Program-made: the position numbers and the translations under genes
Shown here: piece by piece, positions 1 to 8,641 of the stretch
How the letters are laid out: each line of letters starts with the position of its first letter
How positions within the stretch are numbered: the stretch's first letter is position 1
DNA from: CAZAKZ01 sp964485695
GTDB taxonomy: Bacteria > Planctomycetota > JAFGQW01
Direction of reading: 5' to 3'
Assembly (NCBI GenBank): GCA_964485695.1
Contig: CAZAKZ010000027.1
Location: 1-46,681, forward strand
Length of the DNA: 46,681 nt
Notes under the pieces: model-generated
The model's input: only the letters and a program-made list of their open reading frames with translations
Database searches by the model: none
Told to the model about the DNA's origin: nothing

Positions 1-1
1 C

Positions 2-214
2 GGAGTGAGGTGGTACGTCGGTTCTCCAATCCTCTTCCAGAGTATGACCCACGGTCCGAAAGCAAACGCAAGCTTCAAGATCCCCCTGGCCAAGGATCCG
101 TACCTGATCGGCTTCAAGGCCTACGCGCAGTGGATCTACCGCGACCCCTGCAAAAACGGCTGGTGTGCAACACCCGCGGTGGAGATCAAGATCGCCTGTT
201 GTGGCGGGTGCTAA
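2..214 (+). CDS. C-terminal end of an exported protein with the window's recurring domain (5' truncated)
   Basis: Only the last 70 or so codons are inside the window; the frame is open from base 2 to a TAA at 212-214, so the true start lies upstream. The visible part has 'G.KANASFKIPLAKDPYLIG', then 'FKAYAQWIYRD' and a final strand 'VEIKIAC'. This matches the last third of the recurring domain seen elsewhere in the window (G.A...I.IP....L.G, hydrophobic strand, acidic turn, T...V.I.I). It ends in a Cys-rich tail, CCGGC, not seen in the other copies. The N-terminal module cannot be known from this window. I infer a secreted protein from the company this domain keeps. Confidence 0.6.
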   Translation, partial: GVRWYVGSPILFQSMTHGPKANASFKIPLAKDPYLIGFKAYAQWIYRDPCKNGWCATPAVEIKIACCGGC

Positions 215-432
215 GGACATTGGAAAGTTGGGATGGCGCCCGACTTCTCAATACTCCCGGCTTTGTCAAAAAGGGGGTTTATTTTTCCTATCCTCAGAAG
301 AACAAGGACTACCTCTGGTTTTCTGACTGCGAGGGATTCAGGTGGAAGGTCGACGAGCAGGCAAAAAAGCTAGGAATACCTACGGTGAAACTGCGCGGCT
401 GGTCGAGCGAGGAAATCGACTACCTGCCCTAG
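208..432 (+). CDS. Small hypothetical protein or gene fragment
   Basis: Open frame with a possible GTG start at 208 overlapping the stop of the preceding gene, giving 74 residues. No convincing ribosome binding site precedes it. From about residue 20 on the composition looks protein-like: 'KKGVYFSYPQKNKDYLWF', then 'SDCEGFRWKVDEQAKKLGIP' and a final 'RGWSSEEIDYLP'. I recognise no family. The frame stays open upstream through the neighbouring gene, which is common shadow behaviour in GC-rich DNA, so only the part beyond about 215 is informative. It may be the 3' end of a decayed gene rather than a functional small gene. Confidence 0.3.
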   Translation: MLRTLESWDGARLLNTPGFVKKGVYFSYPQKNKDYLWFSDCEGFRWKVDEQAKKLGIPTVKLRGWSSEEIDYLP

Positions 433-533
433 TGGTGTGTCCGGACTGTTCATGAAACACCGGCCGACCCATACTCCTGCGATCTCAGCCGGTTCCGGAT
501 AGTATTCTACCCGGGGTGCGTACGTGGCCCCGG

Positions 534-2066
534 TCACGGCCGGATTGCGATCGCCACCGGGTTGCTCGCGAAGTCGATGGGATTCAACACCCCGTAGGCG
601 AAGGTCAGGCTGCCGTTCACGAACGGCACGAGCAATCCGGGCCCGGCCACCAGCCTGGCCGACGCCCGTCCCGATCCGTCGAGTTTTCCGGCTGCCCCCG
701 GCAGGATCGGGGAGTTCATGAGGTAATAGGACAGGTAGAAGAGCGGGTCCGGATTCAGCGGCAGGGTCAAGCTCGGCAACGGAATGCCCGGCGCCGATCC
801 CGAGGCCGAGGCCAGCAGGTAATACGGCCGGCCGGCGAAGGCCGGGCCGGGGAACAGTTCGAAGTTGACGGTTCCGCCTGGAGCCGCGGAAAGCGTCGTC
901 GGGACGGCGTACAGCGGCGGCTTCGACACCGTCAGGATCGACCTGGGGGCGAGCAGCACCTTGCCCCGGCCGTCATCCACCTCGATGCGAAACACGGCCA
1001 GCCCGGGCGTGGTTCCGGCCGTGACCGGAAACGAATAGGTGCCCTTTCCGAGGTCGAGGACCTTGCCGATGTGAACGGGGGCGGTGCTCGAGGGGTCGGC
1101 GGAGACGGTGACGGTCGCCCCCCCCAGGGAAAGCTGCCCTCCCTGCCAGTCGCGGAGTACCAGGGTGGCGCTGGTTTTCGATTTTCCGTCGGCCGGAATT
1201 CCCAGGGGATGAAAGGTGACGGTGGACAGGAAGTGATCGGGGCGCCCGACCCAGGAAACCCGCCAGGCGCCGAACTGCGACCAGAGCTGCGTGACCGGGT
1301 CCGGCGCCGACCAGCCCTTGAACGCGACGTTCAAGTTCAGGTAGTAGGTGCCGGCGGCGCAGCCGACGGAGGAGTTGCACGGTCCGTCCTGGTCGCCCTC
1401 GCGGGCGACGATCATGTAGCCGATGTGCGCCGACTTGGTGAAGCTCGCGGGCGGTGAACCGCAACCGGTCGGGGCGCTCGTCGGGCAGGAGCAGCGGCCG
1501 TCGCCGCCCATCCCGCGAGCCGCCTCCATGGCGGCCATGAGTTTCGCGGCGAGGTCGCCTTTCGTGTTCTTGATCGCGTCCTCGGCCTTCGTCAGGACAG
1601 GGGAACCGGTCAGCACATTGCCCTGAATGGCGTAGTGGAGATTGCCGACCTGCCCCACCAGGTGGCCGGCATAGGACCCGGCTCGAGTGCCGGTGAAACC
1701 CACCTTGCCTCCTTTGATGTCCACGATTCCATACTGCCGCCACTGATGCCTCGGATCCACCTTCGCGAGGAGGTTCAAGATCTGGGCCGGGCCGGTGCCG
1801 AGCTTCAGCTGGTCGCGAATGAGCAGGCGATTGGCTCCGGTCATGTCCAGGTAGGACTGCGCGGCCGCAGCCCCCACACCGGCCAGGACCACCGGAGAGG
1901 CGGCGCGGAGGTCGTAACTGGTCAGGCAGGTGGCCGATCCGATGGCGACCTCCCGGGTGACCGGATCGACGATGATGATGGACCAGGTGGCGCCGGCCGG
2001 GCGGCCCGCAGCGAGCGTGAGCCCGCAAACCAGGATCATGGCAAGCGGCCGGAGGCGCGCACGCAT
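534..2066 (-). CDS. Secreted DUF1028 (Ntn-hydrolase-like) protein with C-terminal recurring domain
   Basis: A 510-residue protein. The ATG at 2066 is preferred over an upstream in-frame ATG at 2162 because a GAGGAG motif lies 7 bases before it and it opens a clean Sec signal (about residues 1-26, ending AGA). The mature protein would begin 'TWSIIIVDPVTREVAIGSAT', the hallmark opening of DUF1028; the family is thought to adopt an Ntn-hydrolase fold, in which an N-terminal Thr would be suggestive, but its reaction is unknown. The DUF1028 core runs to about residue 205 and includes the 'GNVLTGSPVL' segment. A beta-sandwich region follows, then the recurring domain (about 400-510: 'YYLLASASGSAPGIPL', 'LDGSGRASARL'). 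It appears to be a single gene. An enzymatic role is inferred, not shown. Confidence 0.85.
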   Translation of the reverse strand: MRARLRPLAMILVCGLTLAAGRPAGATWSIIIVDPVTREVAIGSATCLTSYDLRAASPVVLAGVGAAAAQSYLDMTGANRLLIRDQLKLGTGPAQILNLLAKVDPRHQWRQYGIVDIKGGKVGFTGTRAGSYAGHLVGQVGNLHYAIQGNVLTGSPVLTKAEDAIKNTKGDLAAKLMAAMEAARGMGGDGRCSCPTSAPTGCGSPPASFTKSAHIGYMIVAREGDQDGPCNSSVGCAAGTYYLNLNVAFKGWSAPDPVTQLWSQFGAWRVSWVGRPDHFLSTVTFHPLGIPADGKSKTSATLVLRDWQGGQLSLGGATVTVSADPSSTAPVHIGKVLDLGKGTYSFPVTAGTTPGLAVFRIEVDDGRGKVLLAPRSILTVSKPPLYAVPTTLSAAPGGTVNFELFPGPAFAGRPYYLLASASGSAPGIPLPSLTLPLNPDPLFYLSYYLMNSPILPGAAGKLDGSGRASARLVAGPGLLVPFVNGSLTFAYGVLNPIDFASNPVAIAIRP

Positions 2067-2307
2067 GGAAAATCTCCTCACTTGCGGAAAGGCGAACCCT
2101 GGTAGCCTGTGGACAAAGTCCCACGGGCTGTTAGTACCGCGGATAGCCTTCAAAAAACGCATTTTGACTCAACGTCCATTCTATTATCTTCCCCGATCGG
2201 GTGTCAACCGGATGATCCGGGAGGGCCAGGCGGGCGTCTGACGGGCTGGAAACGGGGCAATCCTTCCGATTCCCGGCCAGCTTCCGGGGTGTGGATGGCG
2301 CCGTGCT

Positions 2308-2508
2308 ATGGAGCAAGGACTTCGGCCTGGGGGCCTCACCGACATTGATGTCTACGGTGATCGGAACGTCTCGCTCGAAGGAAGCGGCACAACCGGAACC
2401 GAGATGAAGATCAAGCTTCGATTCAACAGATCCAGGAACATGCCGTACTACTGCGCCCTGTCGCTTGGTCAGCGGCCCGGCATCGCCCCTCATCGCAAAC
2501 CTCTGGCA
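2308..2508 (+). pseudogene. Remnant of a recurring-domain 3' end, inverted relative to its 5' part
   Basis: Translating the plus strand gives 'GLTDIDVYGDRNVSLEGSG', then 'EMKIKLRF' and 'YYCALSLGQRPGIAPHRKPL'. This aligns by eye with the junction and recurring domain of the propeller protein at 28550-29773 ('WTSLDVYGSRKVSGFGP', 'YIGALSLTGQHPGIPM'). Similarity stops near 2508, before the rest of the domain, and there is no start or upstream propeller on this strand. The matching kind of N-terminal propeller piece is on the other strand at 2555-2833. The remaining parts of the 986-bp gap 2067-3052 show no gene I can support. Confidence 0.6.
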
Positions 2509-2554
2509 AGAATGACAACAAGCAAGCACCGAATCCACCGGGCTGAGAACAAGA

Positions 2555-2833
2555 AAAAAGGGCGGCGCCCGGAGGTGCCCGTCCTGGAGCGCAACGCCGT
2601 GCGTGGTTCTGAAGGAAGCCGCCAGGACGGACGACCGTGGTTCCGGATGTGGCGTCATCACGTAGATCCGGTTGTCTCCATGATTGCCCACGTAGAGCTT
2701 CCCGTCGTCTCCCACCCCGGATACCACGTAACTCGGCGCCCTCCAGAGGGGTGACCACCACACCGGTGACCGGGTCGAGGAAACAGACGTCTTCTCCGTA
2801 CGGCTGCTGCGTCAAAAATACTACACTTCCCAT
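2555..2833 (-). pseudogene. Frameshifted remnant of a beta-propeller gene
   Basis: Two minus-strand frames carry adjoining pieces of one propeller-type protein. One starts at an ATG at 2833 and reads 'VCFLDPVTGVVVTPLEGAEL' to about 2730. The next frame continues 'APSYVVSGVGDDGKLYVGNH', 'DNRIYVMTPHPEPRSSVLAA' and 'TTHGVALQDG' to about 2555. The style matches the propeller repeats of the exported proteins at 8642-9826 and 28550-29773. A frameshift near 2730-2745 and the loss of signal peptide and C-terminus make it non-functional as read. It points toward the domain remnant at 2308-2508, so the two look like halves of one gene separated by an inversion. Confidence 0.6.
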
Positions 2834-3052
2834 CAGGAAGGTGAGGGCGCTACCAGGGTTTCGGTCTGGTAATGAGGGCTTTGTGCAAGCTATCCGAACA
2901 GCACCCCTCGAGAATCAAGCAGGTCAGAGCGAGAACGGGGATTTTCGGCTTGATATCGTTCTCCAGAAAGTTACCTTGTTGTCTGGTGATTGGAGGAAAT
3001 CGAGGTGTTTTACTTAGACCACCACACCGTCTCTGAAACGAAGGATCTCTCC

Positions 3053-5545
3053 ATGCGTGCATTGTGCATCCTGCTCGGTCTCGTCGGGTTCACCCTGGTG
3101 CTCCAGCCTGGTCCGGCCGGGGCGCAACGATATCACCCGGTCATGCACGTCCAGGTCGCAGCATGGACCCCCGAGGCCGAGAGGAAGGTCCGGAGCCTTC
3201 CCCACATCGATATCCTGGGCCTGGAGTCGCGTGTCGTCCTCAATGCTCTGGTCTACCCCGAGGACCTGCTGCTCCTGAAAAAACTGGGCTTCACACCCGT
3301 TGTGGTGCACCAGGACATCGAGGCCTTCTACGCCTCCCGGCTCATGCAGCCCGGTACTGCAACCCTCAAGCGGGGCAGCATGGGAGGGTACCTGACGTGG
3401 ACAGAAATCCTGGCCCAGCTCGACCAGTGGCGGTCCCGGTACCCGAACCTCATCACTGCCCGCCAGTCCATCGGGCGGACATTCGAAAAGCGAGACCAGT
3501 GGATCGTGAAGGTGTCGGCCAATGCCGACGTGGACGAGAACGAACCCGAGATCTACCTGCAAACCTTGATCCATGCCCGGGAGCCGGGCGGGATGATGAG
3601 CGCGATGCGGTGCATCGAGTACCTCATGGAGAACTACGGGAAAAACCCGATCGCCACCGACCTGCTGGACAACCGGGAGATCTGGTACCTGCCCGTGATG
3701 AACGTCGACGGCTACGAGTACAACCGGCAGATCCGACCGGGCGGCGGCGGAATGTGGCGCAAGAACCGGAACGGGTCCGGCATCGATCTCAATCGCAACT
3801 TCGGCTACAAGTGGGGCTACGACAATCTGGGGAGCTCCCCCTTCCCGGGTTCGGGCACCTACCGCGGGACCGGCCCCTTCAGCGAGCCGGCGGCCCGGAA
3901 CGTCGGGAATTTCATCTCGTCCCGGGTGAGCAAGGGCATGACCATGGCGTGGGACATCCACTGTCAAGGCGGCCTGTGCATGTTTCCCTTCGGATACGCC
4001 AACCTCCAGTCCCCGCGCCACAGCGGTTACGTGGAAATGTCGGCCGAGATGGTGAAGCAAAACGCCTACCGCCCCGGCATCGTCCACACCACCCTCTATC
4101 CCATCAACGGCGGGGCCGTGGACTGGTTCGAGGGGACCGCGGGGCTCTGGGGCTGGTTGCCCGAGCTTGGAAAATCCTTCTGGCCCGCCACGACCCGGAT
4201 TCTTGCGCTCGCCGAGGAGAACCTCCACATGTTCCTCACCGCCGTGAAGTTCGCAGGACCCTACCTGGTCACCCAGTTCCGGACGGTGAAGGACCTGGGA
4301 AATCCCGACGGCGTGTTCCAACCGGGTGAGAAGATCGCGGTGTCGGTGATGGTGAGGAACCGAGGGGTCCTGACCGCTGCCAGCGCCCGGGTCGCCCTGG
4401 TGAGCACAACGCCGTATGCAGTGGTGGAGGTCGGCAGTGTCCCGCTGGGCAACATCGGCCGCCATACGGATGCAGACAACAACTACAATCCGCTGCGGGC
4501 GTTGATCCCCGAATACACGGCGCCGGGGACCCGCCTCACCCTGGAGGTACACTACCTGTTCAATGGCCACACCCTCCGGGAACCCGTGGATATCATCGTC
4601 GGCACGCCGCGGGTGATGGTGTACGACACCTGCGAGACCTCCACCTGGACAATGGGCGTTCCCGGTGATGACGCCACCACCGGCCTGTGGACGTGGGGGG
4701 ATCCATACCAGACCTACGGCGGAAACCGATTCCGGGTCCAGACCGGGGATGATCACACGTTCGGGGCCAACCGGAACTGCTACGTGACCGGCAACCAGGC
4801 CACCTCGGGCGGCGACGTCGACGATGTGGACGGCGGGAAGACCACACTGGTGACGCGGGACCTGGACCTGTCGAGCGCGCGAAACCCCTACATCGAGTTC
4901 TGGCGCTGGTACATGGACCACGGACCCGAGCCCAACAACGATGCGTTTGTGATCTCGGTGTCCGGCGACGGCGGATCCACCTGGAAGCTGGTGGACACCG
5001 TCACCTATTCGGATCAGGCGTGGCGGCGGCACCTGTTCCGGCTCCGGGACTTCGTGAAGCCGGGGGCCCGGGTGCAGGTGCGGTTCGTGGCCACCGACCG
5101 GCCGGACGACAGCTTCTGCGAGGCCCTCATCGACGACCTGAGGGTGACGGACTACGATGACGGCGTCCGCCTCACCCTCGGAGGTTCCACCAGGATCGGC
5201 CAGACGGCTGTGCTGGGCCTCACGGCCTCCCGATCCGGGAATCGGGCCTACGCGGCCGGCGTGTCCCTCAGCGCCACCACCGGCATTCCCGTGGCCGGGA
5301 GCCGCACCATCCCCCTCGATCCGGACGGCCTCTTCAACACGTACGGTTTGCTTCCCGGGATCTTCAGGGGTTTCTTCGGAGTGCTGAGCGGTTCAGGGAA
5401 AGGAACAGCCCAGGTCGCGATTCCATACAGTCCGGCCCTGGTGGGCGTCAGGTTCCACTCGGCGTTCGTCACCCTCCAGGCCGCGGCCCCGGGCGGCATC
5501 CGCGACATCAGCGATTCTCTGCAGATCACCATCACCGGGCCATGA
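3053..5545 (+). CDS. Secreted M14 zinc carboxypeptidase with C-terminal beta domains
   Basis: An 830-residue exported metallocarboxypeptidase. The ATG at 3053 is chosen over one at 2990 because it opens a Sec signal (about residues 1-24) and follows AAGGAT. The M14 catalytic domain spans about 95-405: zinc ligands H174 and E177 in 'LIHAREPGG' and H303 in 'WDIHCQGG', substrate-binding 'IDLNRNFGYKWG', and catalytic Glu E371 in 'LPELGKSFW'. A CARDB-like sandwich (about 420-515) follows, then a jelly-roll/MAM-like region (about 520-700, 'YIEFWRWYMDHGPEPNNDAF'), then the recurring domain (about 705-830, 'GIPVAGSRTIPLDPDGLF'). All key catalytic residues are present, so it is probably an active extracellular exopeptidase. 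Similar architectures occur in secreted peptidases of Planctomycetota and Bacteroidota. Confidence 0.92.
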   Translation: MRALCILLGLVGFTLVLQPGPAGAQRYHPVMHVQVAAWTPEAERKVRSLPHIDILGLESRVVLNALVYPEDLLLLKKLGFTPVVVHQDIEAFYASRLMQPGTATLKRGSMGGYLTWTEILAQLDQWRSRYPNLITARQSIGRTFEKRDQWIVKVSANADVDENEPEIYLQTLIHAREPGGMMSAMRCIEYLMENYGKNPIATDLLDNREIWYLPVMNVDGYEYNRQIRPGGGGMWRKNRNGSGIDLNRNFGYKWGYDNLGSSPFPGSGTYRGTGPFSEPAARNVGNFISSRVSKGMTMAWDIHCQGGLCMFPFGYANLQSPRHSGYVEMSAEMVKQNAYRPGIVHTTLYPINGGAVDWFEGTAGLWGWLPELGKSFWPATTRILALAEENLHMFLTAVKFAGPYLVTQFRTVKDLGNPDGVFQPGEKIAVSVMVRNRGVLTAASARVALVSTTPYAVVEVGSVPLGNIGRHTDADNNYNPLRALIPEYTAPGTRLTLEVHYLFNGHTLREPVDIIVGTPRVMVYDTCETSTWTMGVPGDDATTGLWTWGDPYQTYGGNRFRVQTGDDHTFGANRNCYVTGNQATSGGDVDDVDGGKTTLVTRDLDLSSARNPYIEFWRWYMDHGPEPNNDAFVISVSGDGGSTWKLVDTVTYSDQAWRRHLFRLRDFVKPGARVQVRFVATDRPDDSFCEALIDDLRVTDYDDGVRLTLGGSTRIGQTAVLGLTASRSGNRAYAAGVSLSATTGIPVAGSRTIPLDPDGLFNTYGLLPGIFRGFFGVLSGSGKGTAQVAIPYSPALVGVRFHSAFVTLQAAAPGGIRDISDSLQITITGP

Positions 5546-5797
5546 GGCAAGTCTGGTGTTGCGTGCAACTCCCATGTGTGGGGTGTAAAGAAATTCTTTC
5601 CAAAACGGTAGACCGAGCAGGCAGGACTGTCCGCCTCCAGACCGGGAGTGGATCCCGGGGAGGCGCCGGAGATGCTGATCCGGAGTGCATGAACATCCGG
5701 GCCGAGAATCCGGAAGCAGGCTGGTCTTGTCTGCGATCTTCACCTGTTTGCAGTACCAAAAGCCATGGAAATCGGGTAGAATCAGAACGAGGTTACC

Positions 5798-6004
5798 ATG
5801 CAATTCAGAATCGAAGTCGAACAGGAAAATGACGGTCGCTGGATAGCGGAAGTCGTTGAGTTGCCAGGCGTTATGGCTTACGGGGCCTCTGTCGAGGAAG
5901 CCAAGGCGCGAGTTCAGGCCCTGGCTCTTCGCACGGTCGCCGATCGGCTCGAACACGGCGAAGCCGGCGCTGAGTTCCTTTCCATTTCCTTCAAAGCCGC
6001 ATGA
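5798..6004 (+). CDS. hicB: HicB-family antitoxin (short form)
   Basis: A 68-residue protein of the HicB type: it opens 'MQFRIEVEQENDGRWIAEVV', then has 'LPGVMAYGASVEEAKARVQA', the beta-strand plus helix pattern of the partial RNase H-like HicB fold. It lacks the C-terminal DNA-binding extension (HTH or ribbon-helix-helix) found in longer HicB proteins, so any autoregulation would have to come from the complex or another factor. Its stop overlaps the start of the HicA gene by four bases (ATGA), indicating translational coupling. The order is antitoxin first, as in many hicBA loci but opposite to the classical E. coli order. A TAGAAT hexamer at 5777-5782 could be a -10 element; I see no good -35. 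The 252-bp gap upstream holds nothing else I recognise. Confidence 0.9.
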   Translation: MQFRIEVEQENDGRWIAEVVELPGVMAYGASVEEAKARVQALALRTVADRLEHGEAGAEFLSISFKAA

Positions 6005-6213
6005 GCGAGTGGCCCTCGACCCGAGCAAGAAGAGTCCTGGCGGCTCTCGAGAGGATCGGCTGGAGTATCAAGAGACAGCGGGGATCACACCGGGTATTGG
6101 CGCGAGAGGATTGGCCCGACGTTGTCTTCGCCTTCCACGACCGCGAGGAAATCGGTCCCCGGATGCTTGCACGCATCGCAAGGCGGACAGGTCTGAAGCC
6201 GGAAGACCTGTGA
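6001..6213 (+). CDS. hicA: HicA-family mRNA interferase toxin
   Basis: A 70-residue protein with the dsRBD-like HicA fold: 'VLAALERIGWSIKRQRGSHR' carries the catalytic His (H30) in the G-S-H motif, followed by the beta strand 'DVVFAFHD' and the C-terminal helix 'MLARIARRTGL'. HicA toxins cleave mRNA and halt translation until HicB neutralises them. Length and motifs are normal, so the toxin appears intact. It overlaps hicB by four bases and no third gene belongs to the unit. The locus sits between two large exported-protein genes, where a small mobile toxin-antitoxin insertion would be unremarkable. Confidence 0.9.
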   Translation: MSEWPSTRARRVLAALERIGWSIKRQRGSHRVLAREDWPDVVFAFHDREEIGPRMLARIARRTGLKPEDL

Positions 6214-6298
6214 CGATATTATTCTCGAGTGCATTTGCATTGCTCGATCAAGCAATGTGACAGCGTACTGACTCAAGCGGCCTGATATTCCGAAGAAA

Positions 6299-8491
6299 AT
6301 GAAAGCAACCGGAATCACCTGCTGCCTCCTGCTCTTCCTGCTGGCGACGACCTTCGTGATCCTCCCGGCCCAGGCGCCCTTCGATCCCTCGCGGCGGGAT
6401 CCCCTGGACTCCCTGCGGTGCCGCATGGCCGTTAAAAAAGGGCTCCGGTTCCTGGCCGCGTGCCAGAAGGAGGACGGGGCCTGGCCGGCCTCGCCGTCCC
6501 ACGACGCGGTGTTCGACACGGCCGTGGCCGGCCTGGCGCTGCTCTCCGAGGGGAGCACGACGAAGAAGGGGCGCTTCAAGGAGGCCCTGAGCAAGGCCGT
6601 GGCCTACCTGACCGAGCGCATCCCGGAGAAGGGCCCAATCCGGACCGTCAAGTCCACCGGCGGTGACTACGAGCACTTCGAGACCTGGTACGCCGCCTTC
6701 ATGGCGCTCTTCCTGTCCGAGGTCTACCGGAAGGACGGCGGCGAGGCGCTGGAGGCGAAGCTGGGACGCCTGGTCGATCGCCTGGCCGTGCTGCAGCGGG
6801 AAACCGGGGGCTGGTGCCACGATCTCCGCAACCGCATGGCTCGGTCCGGCGACTTCGAGTATGCCTGGTACTCCGAGGATCTGGTCATTGCCACGGCCTA
6901 TGCCCTGGCCGCGCTGGAGTCGTGCAGCCGGGCCGTGGAAATGCCTGCAGCGGTCATGGACCGGGCCTACCGCTATCTGTTGAAGGTGCACAACAAGGAT
7001 GGCGGATTCCAGTACGGCCGGCTCCACAGCTGGCCCAAGGCTGTGGAATCGGAGCCGGGCCGTACCGCCGCCGCCGTCTTTGCCCTGACCTGGCAAGGGA
7101 TCGGTACGTTCAAGGGCCTTCCCCGTGCGGTCGAATACCTCGAGAAGAATTTCGACGCCATCCCCGTGAGTCCGGGCCACGCGGGCAACGTGTTCAGCCT
7201 CAACTACCTCTCGGCGTCCCTGGCCTGCCGGAAGTGGAGTCCGGACCTGTGGCGGCGGTTCGTGGACCTCTACGTGCCCCGGATCCTGAAGCGGAGGCGG
7301 CCCGGCGGCAGCATCGTGCTCGGAAAGAGCCACCACGACCGCGAGGCCTATAACACCGCCCTGGCCCTGATCATCCTGCAGCTTCGCCTCGGCCACCTCT
7401 CCTTTGGCGTCGCCCCGACGGCCGTGGATGCCGCCCGGAGGACCCGGCCGTCCCCGCACCTCACCGAGGCCGTGGAGCGGCTGAGCATCCCCTATCTCCT
7501 GGACCATCAGGAGGCGGACGGCTCCTGGATCGCCAATCCCAAGTACCGGAAACCTGACCAGGTCGCCATGGCCGTGGCCCCGCCCATGAACATCTTCAAG
7601 GATGACTGCATGGCGGTCACGGCGCTGTGTGCCCGCGCGCTCCTCGCGTACGCGCCCGCCGGGGCCGACCGGAGCCGCAAGGCCGTGGACCGGGGCATCG
7701 CCTTCGTGGTAAAGACCCTGGACGCGGAGGCCAGGCGCTACGCCACGGCCACCACCTCGCCCATCTGGCAGGCCTATTTGCTGGACCTCCTCCTGGACCT
7801 GCACGCCTCCGGGGATCCGGTCTGGGCCAAGCGCAGGGAGGAGTTCGCCGGGTTGATTCGCCGGGTGCTCGAGTGCATCCGGGGCGGGGAGTGCAAGGGC
7901 GGCGGCTGGACCTACACCTACTACGACTCCAGCCGCGGCACGCCGAGGTCCTTTGTCACCGCCCTGGTGGTGCGGTCCCTGGTGAATGTGAAGGCGCGTG
8001 GGATCGAGGTCCCGGAGGGGCTCATCACCCGGGGCGGGGCGTGGCTCGATAAGGCCCGTCTCGAGGATGGCGGCTACCGCTACCTCTACTACCGGGAGGA
8101 CTGGCCGCCCCGCGTCACCCCCATGGGATCCGTGGGCCGCATGGCCCTCATCGAGATGGCGCGCCTCCGGGCCGGCACCGGCAAATCCGAGGTCCTCGAG
8201 CGCGCTGTGGCCGGATTCTTCAAGCATCGCTCGCTCCTGGACAGGGCCGTGAAGGCGCAGACCCGGTACGGCAACGAGGGGTGCCACGTCTACTTCGCCC
8301 ACTGCCACCTGGCCGAGGCCCTCGAGCTGCTTCCGCTGGCGAAGAGAAAGGAATACGCGAAGCGCCTCCGGCGGATCCTGCGGGAACGCCGCCGTGCCGA
8401 CGGCTCCTGGTGGGATTCCGACCGGGCCGGGCCCTCGGCGGCCACGGCCCTGGCGCTCCTGGCGCTGCGCGTCCTGCGAGACGCAAAATAA
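6299..8491 (+). CDS. Secreted prenyltransferase/squalene-oxidase-repeat (alpha/alpha toroid) protein
   Basis: A 730-residue protein with a Sec signal (about 1-26, ending 'ILPAQA'). Repeats of the alpha/alpha-toroid type run through the whole length: 'GLRFLAACQKEDGAWPASPS', 'YLLKVHNKDGGFQYG', 'IPYLLDHQEADGSWI', 'RREERRRADGSWW'-like turns near the end, each followed by helices such as 'DTAVAGLALL' and 'SAATALALLALRVL'. These are the QW-like 'DGSW' turns of terpene cyclases, prenyltransferases and complement-like proteins. I see neither the DxDD motif of squalene-hopene cyclases nor DCTAE of oxidosqualene cyclases, and the protein is exported, so terpenoid cyclisation is unlikely. It may instead bind or cleave a polymer. 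The start follows a weak GAAG motif. It is probably monocistronic. Confidence 0.75.
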   Translation: MKATGITCCLLLFLLATTFVILPAQAPFDPSRRDPLDSLRCRMAVKKGLRFLAACQKEDGAWPASPSHDAVFDTAVAGLALLSEGSTTKKGRFKEALSKAVAYLTERIPEKGPIRTVKSTGGDYEHFETWYAAFMALFLSEVYRKDGGEALEAKLGRLVDRLAVLQRETGGWCHDLRNRMARSGDFEYAWYSEDLVIATAYALAALESCSRAVEMPAAVMDRAYRYLLKVHNKDGGFQYGRLHSWPKAVESEPGRTAAAVFALTWQGIGTFKGLPRAVEYLEKNFDAIPVSPGHAGNVFSLNYLSASLACRKWSPDLWRRFVDLYVPRILKRRRPGGSIVLGKSHHDREAYNTALALIILQLRLGHLSFGVAPTAVDAARRTRPSPHLTEAVERLSIPYLLDHQEADGSWIANPKYRKPDQVAMAVAPPMNIFKDDCMAVTALCARALLAYAPAGADRSRKAVDRGIAFVVKTLDAEARRYATATTSPIWQAYLLDLLLDLHASGDPVWAKRREEFAGLIRRVLECIRGGECKGGGWTYTYYDSSRGTPRSFVTALVVRSLVNVKARGIEVPEGLITRGGAWLDKARLEDGGYRYLYYREDWPPRVTPMGSVGRMALIEMARLRAGTGKSEVLERAVAGFFKHRSLLDRAVKAQTRYGNEGCHVYFAHCHLAEALELLPLAKRKEYAKRLRRILRERRRADGSWWDSDRAGPSAATALALLALRVLRDAK

Positions 8492-8641
8492 CGAACCCAA
8501 GCCTACCCTTTCAACGGCAGCCCGGGTAAGATAACAACTACGAACGGGGAGAGTAGTTCCCAGAAGCAGGCAAACTGCAGGTGATCGGGAAGGAATCTCT
8601 TTCGTCTTCCAGGTTCCGCAGAAGGAAAGGATGGAAATCTC

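Noticed and set aside
6248..8500. A 750-codon open frame antisense to the toroid gene
   Set aside because: Its product is low-complexity Gly/Arg/Pro/His-rich with no domain, whereas the sense strand has a signal peptide and family repeats. Long antisense frames are expected in GC-rich coding DNA.
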